From an uncultured Bacteroidota bacterium (GTDB lineage Bacteria; Bacteroidota; Bacteroidia; Bacteroidales; UBA932): a stretch of 64,000 nucleotides of DNA. A program made the position numbers and the translations under genes. This document shows positions 34,488-44,188 of this stretch, in pieces. Position 1 is the stretch's first letter. The number at the start of each line of letters is the position of its first letter. The stretch covers positions 248,001-312,000 of the forward strand of contig CALGSW010000001.1 of NCBI GenBank assembly GCA_937901965.1, in the 5' to 3' direction. The notes under the pieces were generated by a model. The model was not told the DNA's origin and made no database searches. It saw only the letters and a program-made list of their open reading frames with translations.

Positions 34488-35516
34488 TTAGTGATAATCC
34501 ATTGACCTTGAAACGGGTACTATGTCATACGAAGATTTATACCCAGAAAGAAATTTATAATAACCTGCAATAGCAATCATAGCAGCATTATCTGTGGTAA
34601 ATCTAAACTCAGGAATATGAGTTATCCAGCCCCTTTTTGCACCCTCTTCCACAATCCTGTCTCTCAATCCTGAATTGGCAGACACACCCCCTGCAATTGT
34701 AATCTCCCTTATTCCGGTCTCATCAGATGCTTTGACAAGTTTTTCCATAAGTATCTCAATAAGTGTGTGCTGGAAAGAGGCGCAGAGATCTGTTTTATTC
34801 TCTTCAATAAAAGCAGGATTTTCAGAAATTCTATCTCTGAGAAAATAAAGCAATGAGGTCTTAACTCCGCTGAAACTGTAGTTTAGTCCGGCAACCCTGG
34901 GTTTGGCAAATTTGAAGACATCCTTGTTACCCTCCTTTGCAAGTCTGTCAACAACCGGCCCTCCCGGATACCCCAGTCCCATTATTTTTGCACATTTATC
35001 AAAAGCCTCCCCCACTGCATCATCAATGGTCTCACCTATAATAGTAAAAGAAGAGTGACTGTCTATCCTTACAATCTGAGTATGTCCTCCGGATACAAGA
35101 AGCGATAAATAGGGAAAAGATGGCTGTATGTTTATCTCCTTTTCAGGGACCTTTATAAAATGGGATAAAATATGACCCTGCAGATGGTTAACATCAACCA
35201 TGGGTATACCTGTTGCAAGTGCCAACCCCTTTGTAAAAGAAGTACCCACAAGAAGAGAGCCTAACAGTCCGGGGCCTCTTGTAAATGCAATCGCATCAAT
35301 ATCTTTAAGTGAAACATCAGCAATTTTTAGTGCTCTGTCTACTACCGGCAAAATATTCTGCTGATGAGCCCTTGAAGCAAGCTCTGGAACAACGCCACCA
35401 TATTTCATGTGCACGTCCTGATTAGACATGACATTAGAGAGTAAATACTCATCTCTTATAACAGCAGCAGAAGTATCGTCACAGGAAGATTCTATTCCCA
35501 ATATGGTTACACTCAT
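34488..35516 (-). CDS. tsaD: tRNA N6-threonylcarbamoyladenosine transferase TsaD
   Basis: 342 residues, usual family length. The start GIESSCDDTSAAV, the metal-binding H111 and H115 (NHLQGHILSH), SGGHTQIV and GLNYSFSGVKTS are the TsaD/Kae1 signatures. With TsaB, TsaC and TsaE it makes t6A37 on ANN-decoding tRNAs. It is divergent from the tamB-like gene. A near-consensus -7 element (CAATTTTG, minus strand, 35,537-35,544) precedes the ATG at 35,516. Confidence 0.97.
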   Translation of the reverse strand: MSVTILGIESSCDDTSAAVIRDEYLLSNVMSNQDVHMKYGGVVPELASRAHQQNILPVVDRALKIADVSLKDIDAIAFTRGPGLLGSLLVGTSFTKGLALATGIPMVDVNHLQGHILSHFIKVPEKEINIQPSFPYLSLLVSGGHTQIVRIDSHSSFTIIGETIDDAVGEAFDKCAKIMGLGYPGGPVVDRLAKEGNKDVFKFAKPRVAGLNYSFSGVKTSLLYFLRDRISENPAFIEENKTDLCASFQHTLIEILMEKLVKASDETGIREITIAGGVSANSGLRDRIVEEGAKRGWITHIPEFRFTTDNAAMIAIAGYYKFLSGYKSSYDIVPVSRSMDYH

Positions 35517-35533
35517 TTTGTAGTTTTAATAGT

Positions 35534-38500
35534 TTGCAAAATTGGTGTTTTTTTAACAAACTCCTTGATATATTTGTTTATTTTTGCGCAAAATCAAACA
35601 CAATTAGAATATTAAGAAAAATACTAACTGCTCTGTTGTTTCTGGTGGCATTGTCACCGGTAGCTGCCTATGTAGCTTTGCAAATACCGGGAATACAGAC
35701 CTACACAGCCAAAAGAGCTGCCGGTATAATCTCTGAAAGACTTGGCACCAACGTCTCAATTGGCCGGGTTTACTACATATTTTTCAACAAACTCATTGTA
35801 AACAATTTTAAAATAATGTCTTCTGAAACAGACACTCTTATAAGCTGCAACAAGCTGTCAGTGTCAATTTCAGCAAAAGATCTGATTACTGATTCAAGAG
35901 TTACTCTAAAGAGAATCAGCATTGAAGAGGGAGTATTCAATATTGAAAAGGAGACAGACAGCACAACAAATCTCTCCAGAATATTCAGGCTGGATAAGAA
36001 AGATAGTGATACTACAAGTTTTTCACTACCTGACTTTATAGCAGGAGAGGTAAGGGTTAAAAATTTCCGTTTTACAGTAAAAAACCCATTTTCTGAGAAG
36101 GAGACTAAAGAGGGGGCGATTAACTTTTCAAACCTCTCTTTAAGAGATATTGATATTCATATAAGAGGTATTAAGGCAAAGAGTGATACAATTTACGCAG
36201 ACATCCGGAATATATCGTTTGACGAGAGAAGTGGATTCAACATAAGAGACATGCATGCCGGGCTTAGACTCAGCAAAACTGAAATTTTACTTAATAACCT
36301 GGATGTTACAGAGACTAATTCACATTTAAAGGCCAGAAACTTTGCCCTCAGATACGGCAGTTTAAAAGACTTTGCTCTCTTTACAACTAATGTATATATG
36401 GAGTCCGATTTCCAGGAATCATTCCTGGATTTCAGAACAATTTCCAAATTTGCTCCATCTCTGTCAAAAAGCAGACTCAGCTTCTATATTGATGGTTTTT
36501 TATCAGGCAGCGTCTCCAATCTCAAAAGTGACAATTTAAAGATTACATCTCCATCCGGCCTTACATATATTGATCTGAAAGCAAGAATTTCCGGCCTTCC
36601 AAACGCTGATGAAACAATGGCTTTTGTTGATGTGGGATACTGTACAACTACCTCAAACGATATTGCTCAAATTGTGTCATCAATTAGCGGAACACAGCCG
36701 TCTGCCTTTTTCAGAAAACTCTCCCCATTCGTTAAATACAATTTTAAGGGGAGACTGGCGGGACTGCTGGATGATTTTGTTGCTAACGGTAATATTATGA
36801 CAAATATCGGCAACGTGTATACCGATGTTTTGCTTAAAGGTAATGGTAAGGATGGGGGATTATACATGCAAGGCAACCTCAGAGCCGATAATTTCAATGT
36901 AGGGTCCTTAATTAACAGCAAAGAGCCAGGTGAGGTTACATTTAACAGCACTATGACTGCTCTTATCAAAGATGAAAAGAGGGGCGGAAGTGAGTTTTAC
37001 ATAGACAGCATTGCAGTCAAAAAGCTGGATTTTAACAACTATTCATATTCCGGAATTAATGCAGCCGGAAGTTATCTTAATGACAAATTTGACGGGAAAG
37101 TAGTTTGTCATGATCCAAATCTGGATTTAATATTTCAGGGTATTATTGGGCTCTCATCAAAGAGTGACTCATATTATGATTTTTATGCAGATGTAATGTA
37201 TGCAAATCTTTATAATCTTAAACTTGATAAACGAGACTCTGTTTCTGTTGTTAGTTTGAGAACAAATGCAAAATTTACACAGAAGACATCCGGCGAAATT
37301 CTGGGAGATATTCAGCTTAAGGATTTGTTATTTACTAATAGCAGTGGAAGATTCAACATAGGAGATATTTTTGTCAAATCAAGCTCCGGAAGAGAGCAAC
37401 AGCACTATGAAGCCTCTCTTACTTCCGGATTTATGCAGGCAACATACTCCGGTAACCATTTTATAGACAGATTTGTATCAAGAGTAACAGATGAGTTGCT
37501 ATACAAACATATGTCAAACCTTAAACCAATCAAGAGTGAAGCTGAATCCTTGAAACTTGCAAACGATGGCTCATTTAATCTTGATATAAAATTCTTTGAT
37601 ACTAAAGCTATTTCACAACTTGCATTGCCCGGATTCTTCATCTCCCCCGGCAGTACAATGAGTATAAAAATTAATGATGATGGTCTAATAGATCTTAAGA
37701 TAAATTCAGAAACTGCCGGTTACCTTACAAATATTGGAAATAAAATTGCTGTTTCTGCAATATCAGACAGGAAACAGCTGAACGCCTCCGTGTCTGCCGG
37801 AAAACTCAGAATTGGAGGTATTGAGTTTGACAATATTCTGCTATCTGCCAGTGGCAAACAAAATAAAATAAATTTATCTGCCGGCTATAACAACAAGACC
37901 TCTCTCAGGAACGGACTTGATTTTGAATCTAATGTTGACATAGAAAGAGATGGCGACGGAGTTGGTAATCTGTTCCGCCTGAATATTAACCCCTCTACCT
38001 TTTACTTCAATGACTACAAGTGGTCTATTGACAAATCTTTTGTTGAACTTTCCGACTCACTGTACAGATTTGAGTCTTTAAGAGTCCACAATAATAAACA
38101 ATCATTTGAAGTCAACGGAAGAATTTCACCTGCTGAGCATGACTCTCTTACCGTAAATCTCAGGAATTTTGATATCTCTCCCCTGAGCTACTTTTCCGGA
38201 GAGAAACTTGGCCTTGAGGGTTTCTTCACGGGCAAAGCATCTGTAACAGCCATATATTCTGAGCCTAAAATTCTGGCGAATATTACCGGAGAGGAAGTTC
38301 ATATAAATAAAACAGCAGTAGGAAGCCTTGAGTTGTTTAGTGAATGGGATAACGCCGGCCAGCAATTTAATTTGATGGCAAGGACCAGACTTGATGGTTA
38401 TATACCACTGTATGCAATGGGTACACTCAATCCGTCAAAGAACTATTTAGATATTAGTGCAAATCTTGACAGATTACCTGTCAGTTATTTTGAACCTTTC

Positions 38501-40078
38501 CTTGAAGATATTATTGGCGAGTCATCCGGCTCTCTCTCTGGTCTTCTAAGGCTAAACGGTCCTATGGATAAGCTGGTTCTTTCAAGCAGCAGAGGCATGA
38601 TGAATAATATCGGATTTACAGTATTATTTACCAAAGTTCCATATATACTAAGTGGCCCGTTCTCAATTGAAAACAGCAAATTAGTTGCGGAAAATGCCAT
38701 AATAAAGGACAGAGCGGGAAATTCAGGAAGGGTAAACGGAGGATTAAGTTTTATCCACTTTAAAAAAATCACTCTGGATACAAAAATTAACTTCACAAAT
38801 CTTGAGTGTATAAATACAGGAGAGAGGGATAATGAAAATTTCTACGGCAGAGCATTTGGCACAGGGAATATCTCCATTTCAGGGCCTATCAATAAAATCT
38901 TGATGGATATCTCTGTAACAACAAACAGAAATACGGCAATACATATTCCTCTTCCAAATACGTCGGTGGCCTCCCGTACTAACCTTCTCAGCTTTGTCAC
39001 TCCTCCTTCAAAAGAAAAGGTAAACGAATACTACGACGAATACGGTTATCTGCCACCCAAAAAACCGGAAGAGGTTAAATCTCCTTCTGAACTGGAGGTA
39101 AAACTCAGAACCAGGGTTAATCCGGAGGCAGAGCTTTTGATTGAAATAGATAAGTCAGTTGGGGATGTTATAAAGAGCTACGGGAACGGCCTTATTAACA
39201 TAGATGTAAATCCGTCAAAGGAGATCTTTGCAGTACACGGAGACTATATGATTGAGAGAGGTTTCTACACATTTGTTTTGCAAGGCATTTTCAAAAGAGA
39301 CTTTAGCATTAGGGAGGGTGGAAATTTATCATTTAACGGAGATATTCTTAAAACCAGATTAGATCTTACTGCCATATATAATACAAAGGCATCTGTCAAC
39401 ACTCTTATCGCAGATACCAGTTCAGTAAGTAACCGACGTAATGTTGAGTGCAGTATTTCCATGCAGGGAGAACTTCTAAATCCAAGACTCGGCTTTGGTA
39501 TAAACATACCTGATATTGATCCTTCAACCAAAGCAAGGGTAGACGCAGCGCTTAACACAGATGACAAGGTTGTTAAACAGGTTATGTCCCTGCTCGTATC
39601 CGGAAGTTTTATTCCGGATATCCAGTCAAGTATAGTTAACAACTCTACTCTGCTATACTCTAATGCAACAGAGGTACTTTCCAATCAGATAAACAATATA
39701 TTCAACCAGTTGGACATCCCTCTTGATTTCAGTTTCAACTACCAGCCGGGGCAAAACGGAAGAGACATATTTGATGCAGCTGTATCGGCACAACTCTTTG
39801 ATAACCGAGTGATTGTTAATGGTAACATAGGTAGTGCGAAGTATCTCAACCAAAGCAGTGATGTTGTGGGTGATATAGATGTGGAGATAAAGCTGGACGA
39901 TAAAGGAAGATTCAGGGCAAAGGCATTTTCGCATTCAGCCGATCAATATTCAAATTATCTGGATAACAGTCAGAGAAGTGGAGTAGGATTAGTTTATCAG
40001 GAGGAGTTCAATAGCTTTAAAGAGCTGTTTAACAGATTATTCAAAAGCAAGAAAAAGAGAAACTCAGACTCTAAATAG
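35534..40078 (+). CDS. tamB: TamB-like translocation/assembly or lipid-transport protein (DUF490)
   Basis: About 1,490-1,514 residues. An N-terminal membrane anchor (ILRKILTALLFLVALSP) is followed by a long repetitive beta-strand region with AsmA-like start (GIISERLGTNVSIGRVY). The C-terminal DUF490/TamB domain covers roughly the last 330 residues (DYMIERGFYTFVLQGIFKRDF, ATEVLSNQINNIFNQLD). TamB spans the periplasm and, with TamA or alone, serves outer-membrane assembly or phospholipid transport. No ATG exists near the start: the longest frame opens with TTG at 35,534, yet a -7 element TATTTTTG lies at 35,579-35,586, so initiation is probably further down, perhaps at ATT 35,603. The end overlaps mtaB tail-to-tail by 8 nt. 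Confidence 0.88.
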   Translation: MQNWCFFNKLLDIFVYFCAKSNTIRILRKILTALLFLVALSPVAAYVALQIPGIQTYTAKRAAGIISERLGTNVSIGRVYYIFFNKLIVNNFKIMSSETDTLISCNKLSVSISAKDLITDSRVTLKRISIEEGVFNIEKETDSTTNLSRIFRLDKKDSDTTSFSLPDFIAGEVRVKNFRFTVKNPFSEKETKEGAINFSNLSLRDIDIHIRGIKAKSDTIYADIRNISFDERSGFNIRDMHAGLRLSKTEILLNNLDVTETNSHLKARNFALRYGSLKDFALFTTNVYMESDFQESFLDFRTISKFAPSLSKSRLSFYIDGFLSGSVSNLKSDNLKITSPSGLTYIDLKARISGLPNADETMAFVDVGYCTTTSNDIAQIVSSISGTQPSAFFRKLSPFVKYNFKGRLAGLLDDFVANGNIMTNIGNVYTDVLLKGNGKDGGLYMQGNLRADNFNVGSLINSKEPGEVTFNSTMTALIKDEKRGGSEFYIDSIAVKKLDFNNYSYSGINAAGSYLNDKFDGKVVCHDPNLDLIFQGIIGLSSKSDSYYDFYADVMYANLYNLKLDKRDSVSVVSLRTNAKFTQKTSGEILGDIQLKDLLFTNSSGRFNIGDIFVKSSSGREQQHYEASLTSGFMQATYSGNHFIDRFVSRVTDELLYKHMSNLKPIKSEAESLKLANDGSFNLDIKFFDTKAISQLALPGFFISPGSTMSIKINDDGLIDLKINSETAGYLTNIGNKIAVSAISDRKQLNASVSAGKLRIGGIEFDNILLSASGKQNKINLSAGYNNKTSLRNGLDFESNVDIERDGDGVGNLFRLNINPSTFYFNDYKWSIDKSFVELSDSLYRFESLRVHNNKQSFEVNGRISPAEHDSLTVNLRNFDISPLSYFSGEKLGLEGFFTGKASVTAIYSEPKILANITGEEVHINKTAVGSLELFSEWDNAGQQFNLMARTRLDGYIPLYAMGTLNPSKNYLDISANLDRLPVSYFEPFLEDIIGESSGSLSGLLRLNGPMDKLVLSSSRGMMNNIGFTVLFTKVPYILSGPFSIENSKLVAENAIIKDRAGNSGRVNGGLSFIHFKKITLDTKINFTNLECINTGERDNENFYGRAFGTGNISISGPINKILMDISVTTNRNTAIHIPLPNTSVASRTNLLSFVTPPSKEKVNEYYDEYGYLPPKKPEEVKSPSELEVKLRTRVNPEAELLIEIDKSVGDVIKSYGNGLINIDVNPSKEIFAVHGDYMIERGFYTFVLQGIFKRDFSIREGGNLSFNGDILKTRLDLTAIYNTKASVNTLIADTSSVSNRRNVECSISMQGELLNPRLGFGINIPDIDPSTKARVDAALNTDDKVVKQVMSLLVSGSFIPDIQSSIVNNSTLLYSNATEVLSNQINNIFNQLDIPLDFSFNYQPGQNGRDIFDAAVSAQLFDNRVIVNGNIGSAKYLNQSSDVVGDIDVEIKLDDKGRFRAKAFSHSADQYSNYLDNSQRSGVGLVYQEEFNSFKELFNRLFKSKKKRNSDSK
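35579..35586 (+). promoter_or_regulatory. Probable -7 promoter element of tamB
   Basis: TATTTTTG matches the Bacteroidetes TAnnTTTG consensus and is followed 17 nt later by the first codon of the conserved N-terminus. The -33 box is unclear. If used, it excludes the TTG at 35,534 as start codon. Confidence 0.5.
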
Positions 40079-41351
40079 TTATTTCACAAATCTTCCCTAT
40101 CAGGGTCTTATCATAGGGAACCTCAATTTTAATATAGTTTCCTGTATATCCAAACATCATTCCACCCTTTTTTGTACTCTCAAACAGTACATGCTCACTC
40201 CTACCCTTATTTAATTTTACAAACTTGTTGTACAGCATATCAGACAAATTTGTAAGCCGTTCAACTCTCCTGTGTTTCTCTGATTCATCAACCTGACCGG
40301 AATACTCTGCGGCAGGTGTATTTGCTCTTCTTGAATATGGGAAGACATGAAGGAATGATGGTGAAATACGCTCCAGAAAACTATAGGTCTCTTCAAACTG
40401 TTCCGGCCCCTCGCCCGGAAAACCGACTATCACATCAATGCCCAGAAATGCATATGGCATCTTCTCCCTGATAAGAGCTATTCTCTCCTCAAACAGCTTG
40501 GTATTATACCTCCTTCTCATCAGGGCAAGCACAGAGTCTGATCCACTCTGAAGAGGGATATGAAAATGGTCCAGAAACTTCCTTTCGGAGGATATCCAGT
40601 CAATAATTTCCGGAGTAATCAGATTAGGTTCAATTGATGATATTCTATATCTTTCAATTCCTTCAACGGCATCAAGTCGTTTCAGAAGTTCCATGAAACT
40701 CTCTCCGGTAGATCTACCAAAGTCACCTGTATTTACACCTGTAAGCACAACCTCTTTTATACCTCTTGAGGCAATCTCCTTTGCCTCATTAACTATGAAA
40801 TCCACAGTGTGATTTCTGCTTCTGCCCCTGGCAAGCGGTATGGTACAATATGAACAGTTGTAGTCACATCCATCCTGAACCTTTAGAAAAGATCTTGTCC
40901 TGTCATCTGATGAATAAGCCGGGAATATTGTCTCAATATGAGATATTTCACATGAAAAGGATTTAGGCGCAGGTTTAGACTCCCCACTATCTCTCAAATC
41001 CGAGACTCTCATAAAAAGATTCTCTTTCTGGTCTGCTCCCAATACAAGATCAACACCCTCTATTGCAAGTATCTCCTGCGGTTTCAACTGCGCATAGCAG
41101 CCGGTAACAGCAACGATAGCTTCAGGATTCTGTTTATGAAGTTTTCTTATTGCATTCCTGCACTTTTTATCGGCATGTTCAGTAACAGAACATGTATTTA
41201 TTACATAAATATCTGCCTCCTTACCTGAGGGGACCTTCTCATATCCATGCTCTGTAAATTGTCTTGCTATAGAAGAGGTTTCTGAATAATTCAATTTGCA
41301 GCCGAGTGTTAAAAATGCCACACGATTGCCTCTGTTATCTTTCATGATCAA
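40071..41351 (-). CDS. mtaB: MtaB-like tRNA methylthiotransferase (ms2t6A)
   Basis: 426 residues. The N-terminal UPF0004 domain has the three cluster cysteines C18 (TLGCKLN), C54 (NTCSVTE) and C85 (TGCYAQ). The radical SAM core has C162, C166 and C169 (GCDYNCSYC), followed by GVNTGDFG and a C-terminal TRAM-like region. GCKLN (not GCQMN) and NTGDFG mark the MtaB/YqeV branch that methylthiolates t6A37 in tRNA, rather than MiaB or RimO. The substrate is made by TsaD, encoded 4.5 kb away. The start could be M1 or M3 (six bases apart). Confidence 0.92.
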   Translation of the reverse strand: MIMKDNRGNRVAFLTLGCKLNYSETSSIARQFTEHGYEKVPSGKEADIYVINTCSVTEHADKKCRNAIRKLHKQNPEAIVAVTGCYAQLKPQEILAIEGVDLVLGADQKENLFMRVSDLRDSGESKPAPKSFSCEISHIETIFPAYSSDDRTRSFLKVQDGCDYNCSYCTIPLARGRSRNHTVDFIVNEAKEIASRGIKEVVLTGVNTGDFGRSTGESFMELLKRLDAVEGIERYRISSIEPNLITPEIIDWISSERKFLDHFHIPLQSGSDSVLALMRRRYNTKLFEERIALIREKMPYAFLGIDVIVGFPGEGPEQFEETYSFLERISPSFLHVFPYSRRANTPAAEYSGQVDESEKHRRVERLTNLSDMLYNKFVKLNKGRSEHVLFESTKKGGMMFGYTGNYIKIEVPYDKTLIGKICEITI

Positions 41352-41355
41352 TTTT

Positions 41356-41727
41356 TTAATAGGAGATTACAACCCGTGAAGCCTCAACTTTACCACCTAT
41401 CGGAGGGTTCATTTTAGCCACTGATAATGTCACCTTACCAACATTAGGATATGTAGACTTTACCCTCCTGACAATTCTTAAGGCAACATTTTCCAAAAGT
41501 TTAGATGGAATATCCATCTCCTCTTTTATTATTAAGTATAACTCCTGGTAATTTAGGGCATCTTCAAGCATATCACTCTCTCCGGGTGTAAAAACATCGC
41601 ATTCTGCAGAAAAGTTCACTACAAATTTATTCCCGATTATCTGCTCCTCTCTGAAGTGGCCATGGTATGAGTAGAACTCCATATTAACCAATTCCACCAG
41701 TGTTGTTTTGTTATCTTCTGTTATCAT
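41356..41727 (-). CDS. folB: Dihydroneopterin aldolase FolB
   Basis: 123 residues when started at ATG 41,727, which overlaps the upstream stop as ATGA; a frame extended to 41,742 adds five residues that the family lacks. VELVNMEFYSYHGHFREEQIIGNKFVV is the FolB start, with the substrate-site Tyr-His (YHGH), and KMNPPIGGKVEASRVVI the typical C-terminus. It converts dihydroneopterin to 6-hydroxymethyldihydropterin in folate synthesis. It is coupled to the RsmI-like gene and followed by mtaB after 4 nt. Confidence 0.93.
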   Translation of the reverse strand: MITEDNKTTLVELVNMEFYSYHGHFREEQIIGNKFVVNFSAECDVFTPGESDMLEDALNYQELYLIIKEEMDIPSKLLENVALRIVRRVKSTYPNVGKVTLSVAKMNPPIGGKVEASRVVISY

Positions 41728-42428
41728 AAAATAAACACGCAAGGTTTTTTATTAAGATCCGGCCTTTCATTCTTCCACTCGGCAATGGTTTTTGTAACAA
41801 TAAATGAGTCATCTAAAGTGATATTAGCAGCAATGCAGAGACGGGTTCTGGAATTGCAAACGTCAATAATGTCAGACAATACTGAATTATTACGGTAAGG
41901 AGTCTCAATAAATATCTGACTGACTTCTGTAGATAAAGAGACTGCCTCTATCCTCTTAATTGCACCCCTCCTCTCATCTGTTTTAACCGGAAGGTAACCA
42001 TGAAAATGGAATGACTGACCATTCATTCCGGACCCTGCCAGAGCAAGGATAATTGATGATGGACCGCTCATGGGGATAACCCTTATACCCCTTTTGTGTG
42101 CAAGTGAAACCAGCGATGAACCGGGATCGGCTACTGCCGGAATACCCGCTTCACTCAACAGACCCGCATCGTAACCATCTTCCAGAACTTTTATAAAATC
42201 TCCAAGTTCAGACTCTTTAGTATGCTCATTCAACTCATAAAGTTTAAGAGATTCTATCTTGCCTCTGTGCCCTGCAGCAGAGAGAAATCGCCTGCCGCTC
42301 CTCAACTCTTCAACAAAGAAATGAGTAAGAAGAGGAACTATTCTAAGTACACCTTCAGGTATAACATCGCCTAGCTCATTAAGGCCAAGTGGCGTTGGTA
42401 GTAAGTATAAAACTCCCTTATCTGGCAT
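41724..42428 (-). CDS. RsmI-like SAM-dependent methyltransferase (tetrapyrrole methylase fold)
   Basis: 234 residues. LYLLPTPLGL, LLSEAGIPAVADPGSSLV and VIPMSGPSSIILALAGSG follow the RsmI pattern, with IFIETPYRN at the C-terminal half. It is shorter than canonical RsmI (about 280 residues) and its N-terminal GNLxDIT segment is altered to NELGDV, so it is the variant family common in Bacteroidetes; 16S rRNA C1402 2'-O-methylation is likely but not certain. I chose ATG 42,428: the longer frame begins with TTG inside the -7 element at 42,441-42,448. Confidence 0.85.
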   Translation of the reverse strand: MPDKGVLYLLPTPLGLNELGDVIPEGVLRIVPLLTHFFVEELRSGRRFLSAAGHRGKIESLKLYELNEHTKESELGDFIKVLEDGYDAGLLSEAGIPAVADPGSSLVSLAHKRGIRVIPMSGPSSIILALAGSGMNGQSFHFHGYLPVKTDERRGAIKRIEAVSLSTEVSQIFIETPYRNNSVLSDIIDVCNSRTRLCIAANITLDDSFIVTKTIAEWKNERPDLNKKPCVFIL

Positions 42429-42440
42429 CTCAATTTTTCG

Positions 42441-42448
42441 CAAAGGTA
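42441..42448 (-). promoter_or_regulatory. -7 promoter element of rsmI-like/folB/mtaB operon
   Basis: TACCTTTG on the minus strand fully matches TAnnTTTG; transcription would begin a few bases before ATG 42,428, an almost leaderless message. The divergent phnP-like gene starts only 24 nt away. Confidence 0.6.
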
Positions 42449-42471
42449 TGAAAATTTTGTACCTTTATTGA

Positions 42472-43278
42472 ATGAAAGTGAACAACAATGCCAGGCTCTG
42501 CTTTCTTGGAACCGGCACATCGCAGGGAGTTCCAATGATAGGATGCAACTGCAGAGTCTGTAAATCTGATGACCCCAGGGACAACAGACTGAGATCCTCT
42601 GCCCTTATTGAATTTAAGGGATTCAGAATATTGATTGATGCAGGTCCTGATTTTCGCCAGCAACTCTTAAGAGAGGGAATCGGGAATATTGATGCAATTC
42701 TTCTTACACATGAGCACAAAGATCATACAGGCGGGCTGGATGACGTAAGGGCAATCAATTACATAAACGGAAAGGCACTGCCCATTTATTGCGAAGAGAG
42801 AGTTCTTAGATCGCTGGAGAGAGAGTATTCATATGCTTTTGAAGAGAACAGATATCCCGGCGTTCCTGAATTTGACATTAGAGTAATTGACAATAATAAA
42901 TTTGTAATAAAAAGGGAAAACGGGTTGTCTCATCTTCCGGGTCTTGAGGTTACTCCTATAAGGGTTTATCATTATAAGTTACCCGTTTTTGGATACCGAA
43001 TTGGAGATATTGCCTATATTACAGATGCGAACAGAATTGTCGAGGAGTCCTTCAATCTTTTAAAAGACCTTAAAGTACTGGTTATAAACACAGTAAGACA
43101 TGCAAGGCACATTTCTCACTTCAGTTTAAATGAAGCGATAGATGTTGCACTAAGAGTTGGTGCGGAAAAGACGTTCCTTACACATCTCTCTCATCAGATA
43201 GGAACACATGAAGAGCTCTCATCTGAGTTGCCGCCCGGAATTTACGCAGCCTGGGACGGGCTTTCGGTTGAGGGATAA
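42472..43278 (+). CDS. PhnP-like metallo-beta-lactamase fold phosphodiesterase
   Basis: 268 residues. LGTGTSQGVPMIGCNCRVC has the start of the PhnP/RNase Z-like branch with a Cys cluster (C25, C27, C30). The metal motif is THEHKDH (H80, H82, D84, H85), with further ligands expected in VINTVRHARHISHFSL and FLTHLSHQIG. PhnP hydrolyses cyclic ribose phosphates; no phosphonate genes are nearby, so a general cyclic phosphodiesterase role is more likely. It starts a plus-strand trio with the epimerase and the KamA-type gene. Confidence 0.87.
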   Translation: MKVNNNARLCFLGTGTSQGVPMIGCNCRVCKSDDPRDNRLRSSALIEFKGFRILIDAGPDFRQQLLREGIGNIDAILLTHEHKDHTGGLDDVRAINYINGKALPIYCEERVLRSLEREYSYAFEENRYPGVPEFDIRVIDNNKFVIKRENGLSHLPGLEVTPIRVYHYKLPVFGYRIGDIAYITDANRIVEESFNLLKDLKVLVINTVRHARHISHFSLNEAIDVALRVGAEKTFLTHLSHQIGTHEELSSELPPGIYAAWDGLSVEG

Positions 43279-43289
43279 AAATATTATTT

Positions 43290-44162
43290 ATGAAAAAATT
43301 TGCCGGAAACGAAAAAAGAAAAGCGGGAATAAGAGGATCAAAGGGTCTTGTGGGAACTGCAATTAATAATTCGCTTTCAGCAGACGGCTGGGAGGTCATA
43401 GATATTGGTCGCAACTTTTCTGTTGATGATATCAGAGGTTTAGACCTTCTTATCAATCTGGCCGGACACACTATCAACTGCAGGTGGAGCAGAAATGAGA
43501 AGAGTGCTATAAGGAGAAGCCGGATTGAAACTACAGCAAAACTAACTGAAGCAATAAAACTATGTGGCAAAGATGCCCCTGCTCTTTTTATATCTGCATC
43601 TGCTGTGGGTATTTATCCTTCTACAGAAACAGCTTCTCCGGAAAATGCATTTAATGAATTATCCCCTGAAAGAGGGGTTGGCTTTCTTTCAGAAATATGT
43701 AAAGAGTGGGAAACGGCAGCGATGGAGGCATCGGCTTATACCAGAGTGGTAATAGCCAGATTGGGGGTTGTTGTGTCAGATAGAGGCGGAGCTTTTCCTA
43801 AATTGTCTCTCCCGTTCAGAATGGGTTTATCTGTTAGATTCGCTGGCGGAAAACAGCCTTTAAGCTGGATTTCAGAAGAGGATGTTGCAGGAGCGGTGAA
43901 ATTGATAATTGGTGATAATTCAATTTCAGGCCCTGTTAATTTTGTTGCTCCTCAAATAATTGACATGAATGGCGTCAGAAGCACTCTTGAAAAACACTAC
44001 AAAACAATAATCAGGATGGTTCTTCCTTCTATAATACTTAAGATTGCAATGGGTGGCTCCCATTTATTAGTAACTGAAGGACAGAATGTTAAGCCAGACG
44101 TGTTGTTGTCAAGAGATTTTGACTTCAGACACAGAACGCTTAGTGATAGATTATCAACGTAA
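43290..44162 (+). CDS. TIGR01777-family NAD(P)-dependent epimerase/SulA-like protein
   Basis: 290 residues of the extended SDR fold. DLLINLAGHTINCRWS, SRIETTAKLTEAI, FISASAVGIYP and LPFRMGLSVRFAGGKQPLSWIS are diagnostic of TIGR01777 (YfcH/SulA-like) proteins. The dinucleotide loop is unusual: GIRGSKGLVG instead of ITGATGFIG, although the GxxGxxG spacing is kept (G14, G17, G20), and about ten residues precede it. Substrate unknown for the whole family. It lies 11 nt after the phnP-like gene. Confidence 0.84.
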   Translation: MKKFAGNEKRKAGIRGSKGLVGTAINNSLSADGWEVIDIGRNFSVDDIRGLDLLINLAGHTINCRWSRNEKSAIRRSRIETTAKLTEAIKLCGKDAPALFISASAVGIYPSTETASPENAFNELSPERGVGFLSEICKEWETAAMEASAYTRVVIARLGVVVSDRGGAFPKLSLPFRMGLSVRFAGGKQPLSWISEEDVAGAVKLIIGDNSISGPVNFVAPQIIDMNGVRSTLEKHYKTIIRMVLPSIILKIAMGGSHLLVTEGQNVKPDVLLSRDFDFRHRTLSDRLST

Positions 44163-44188
44163 ATTATATAATTTAAAAATTATAAGAG

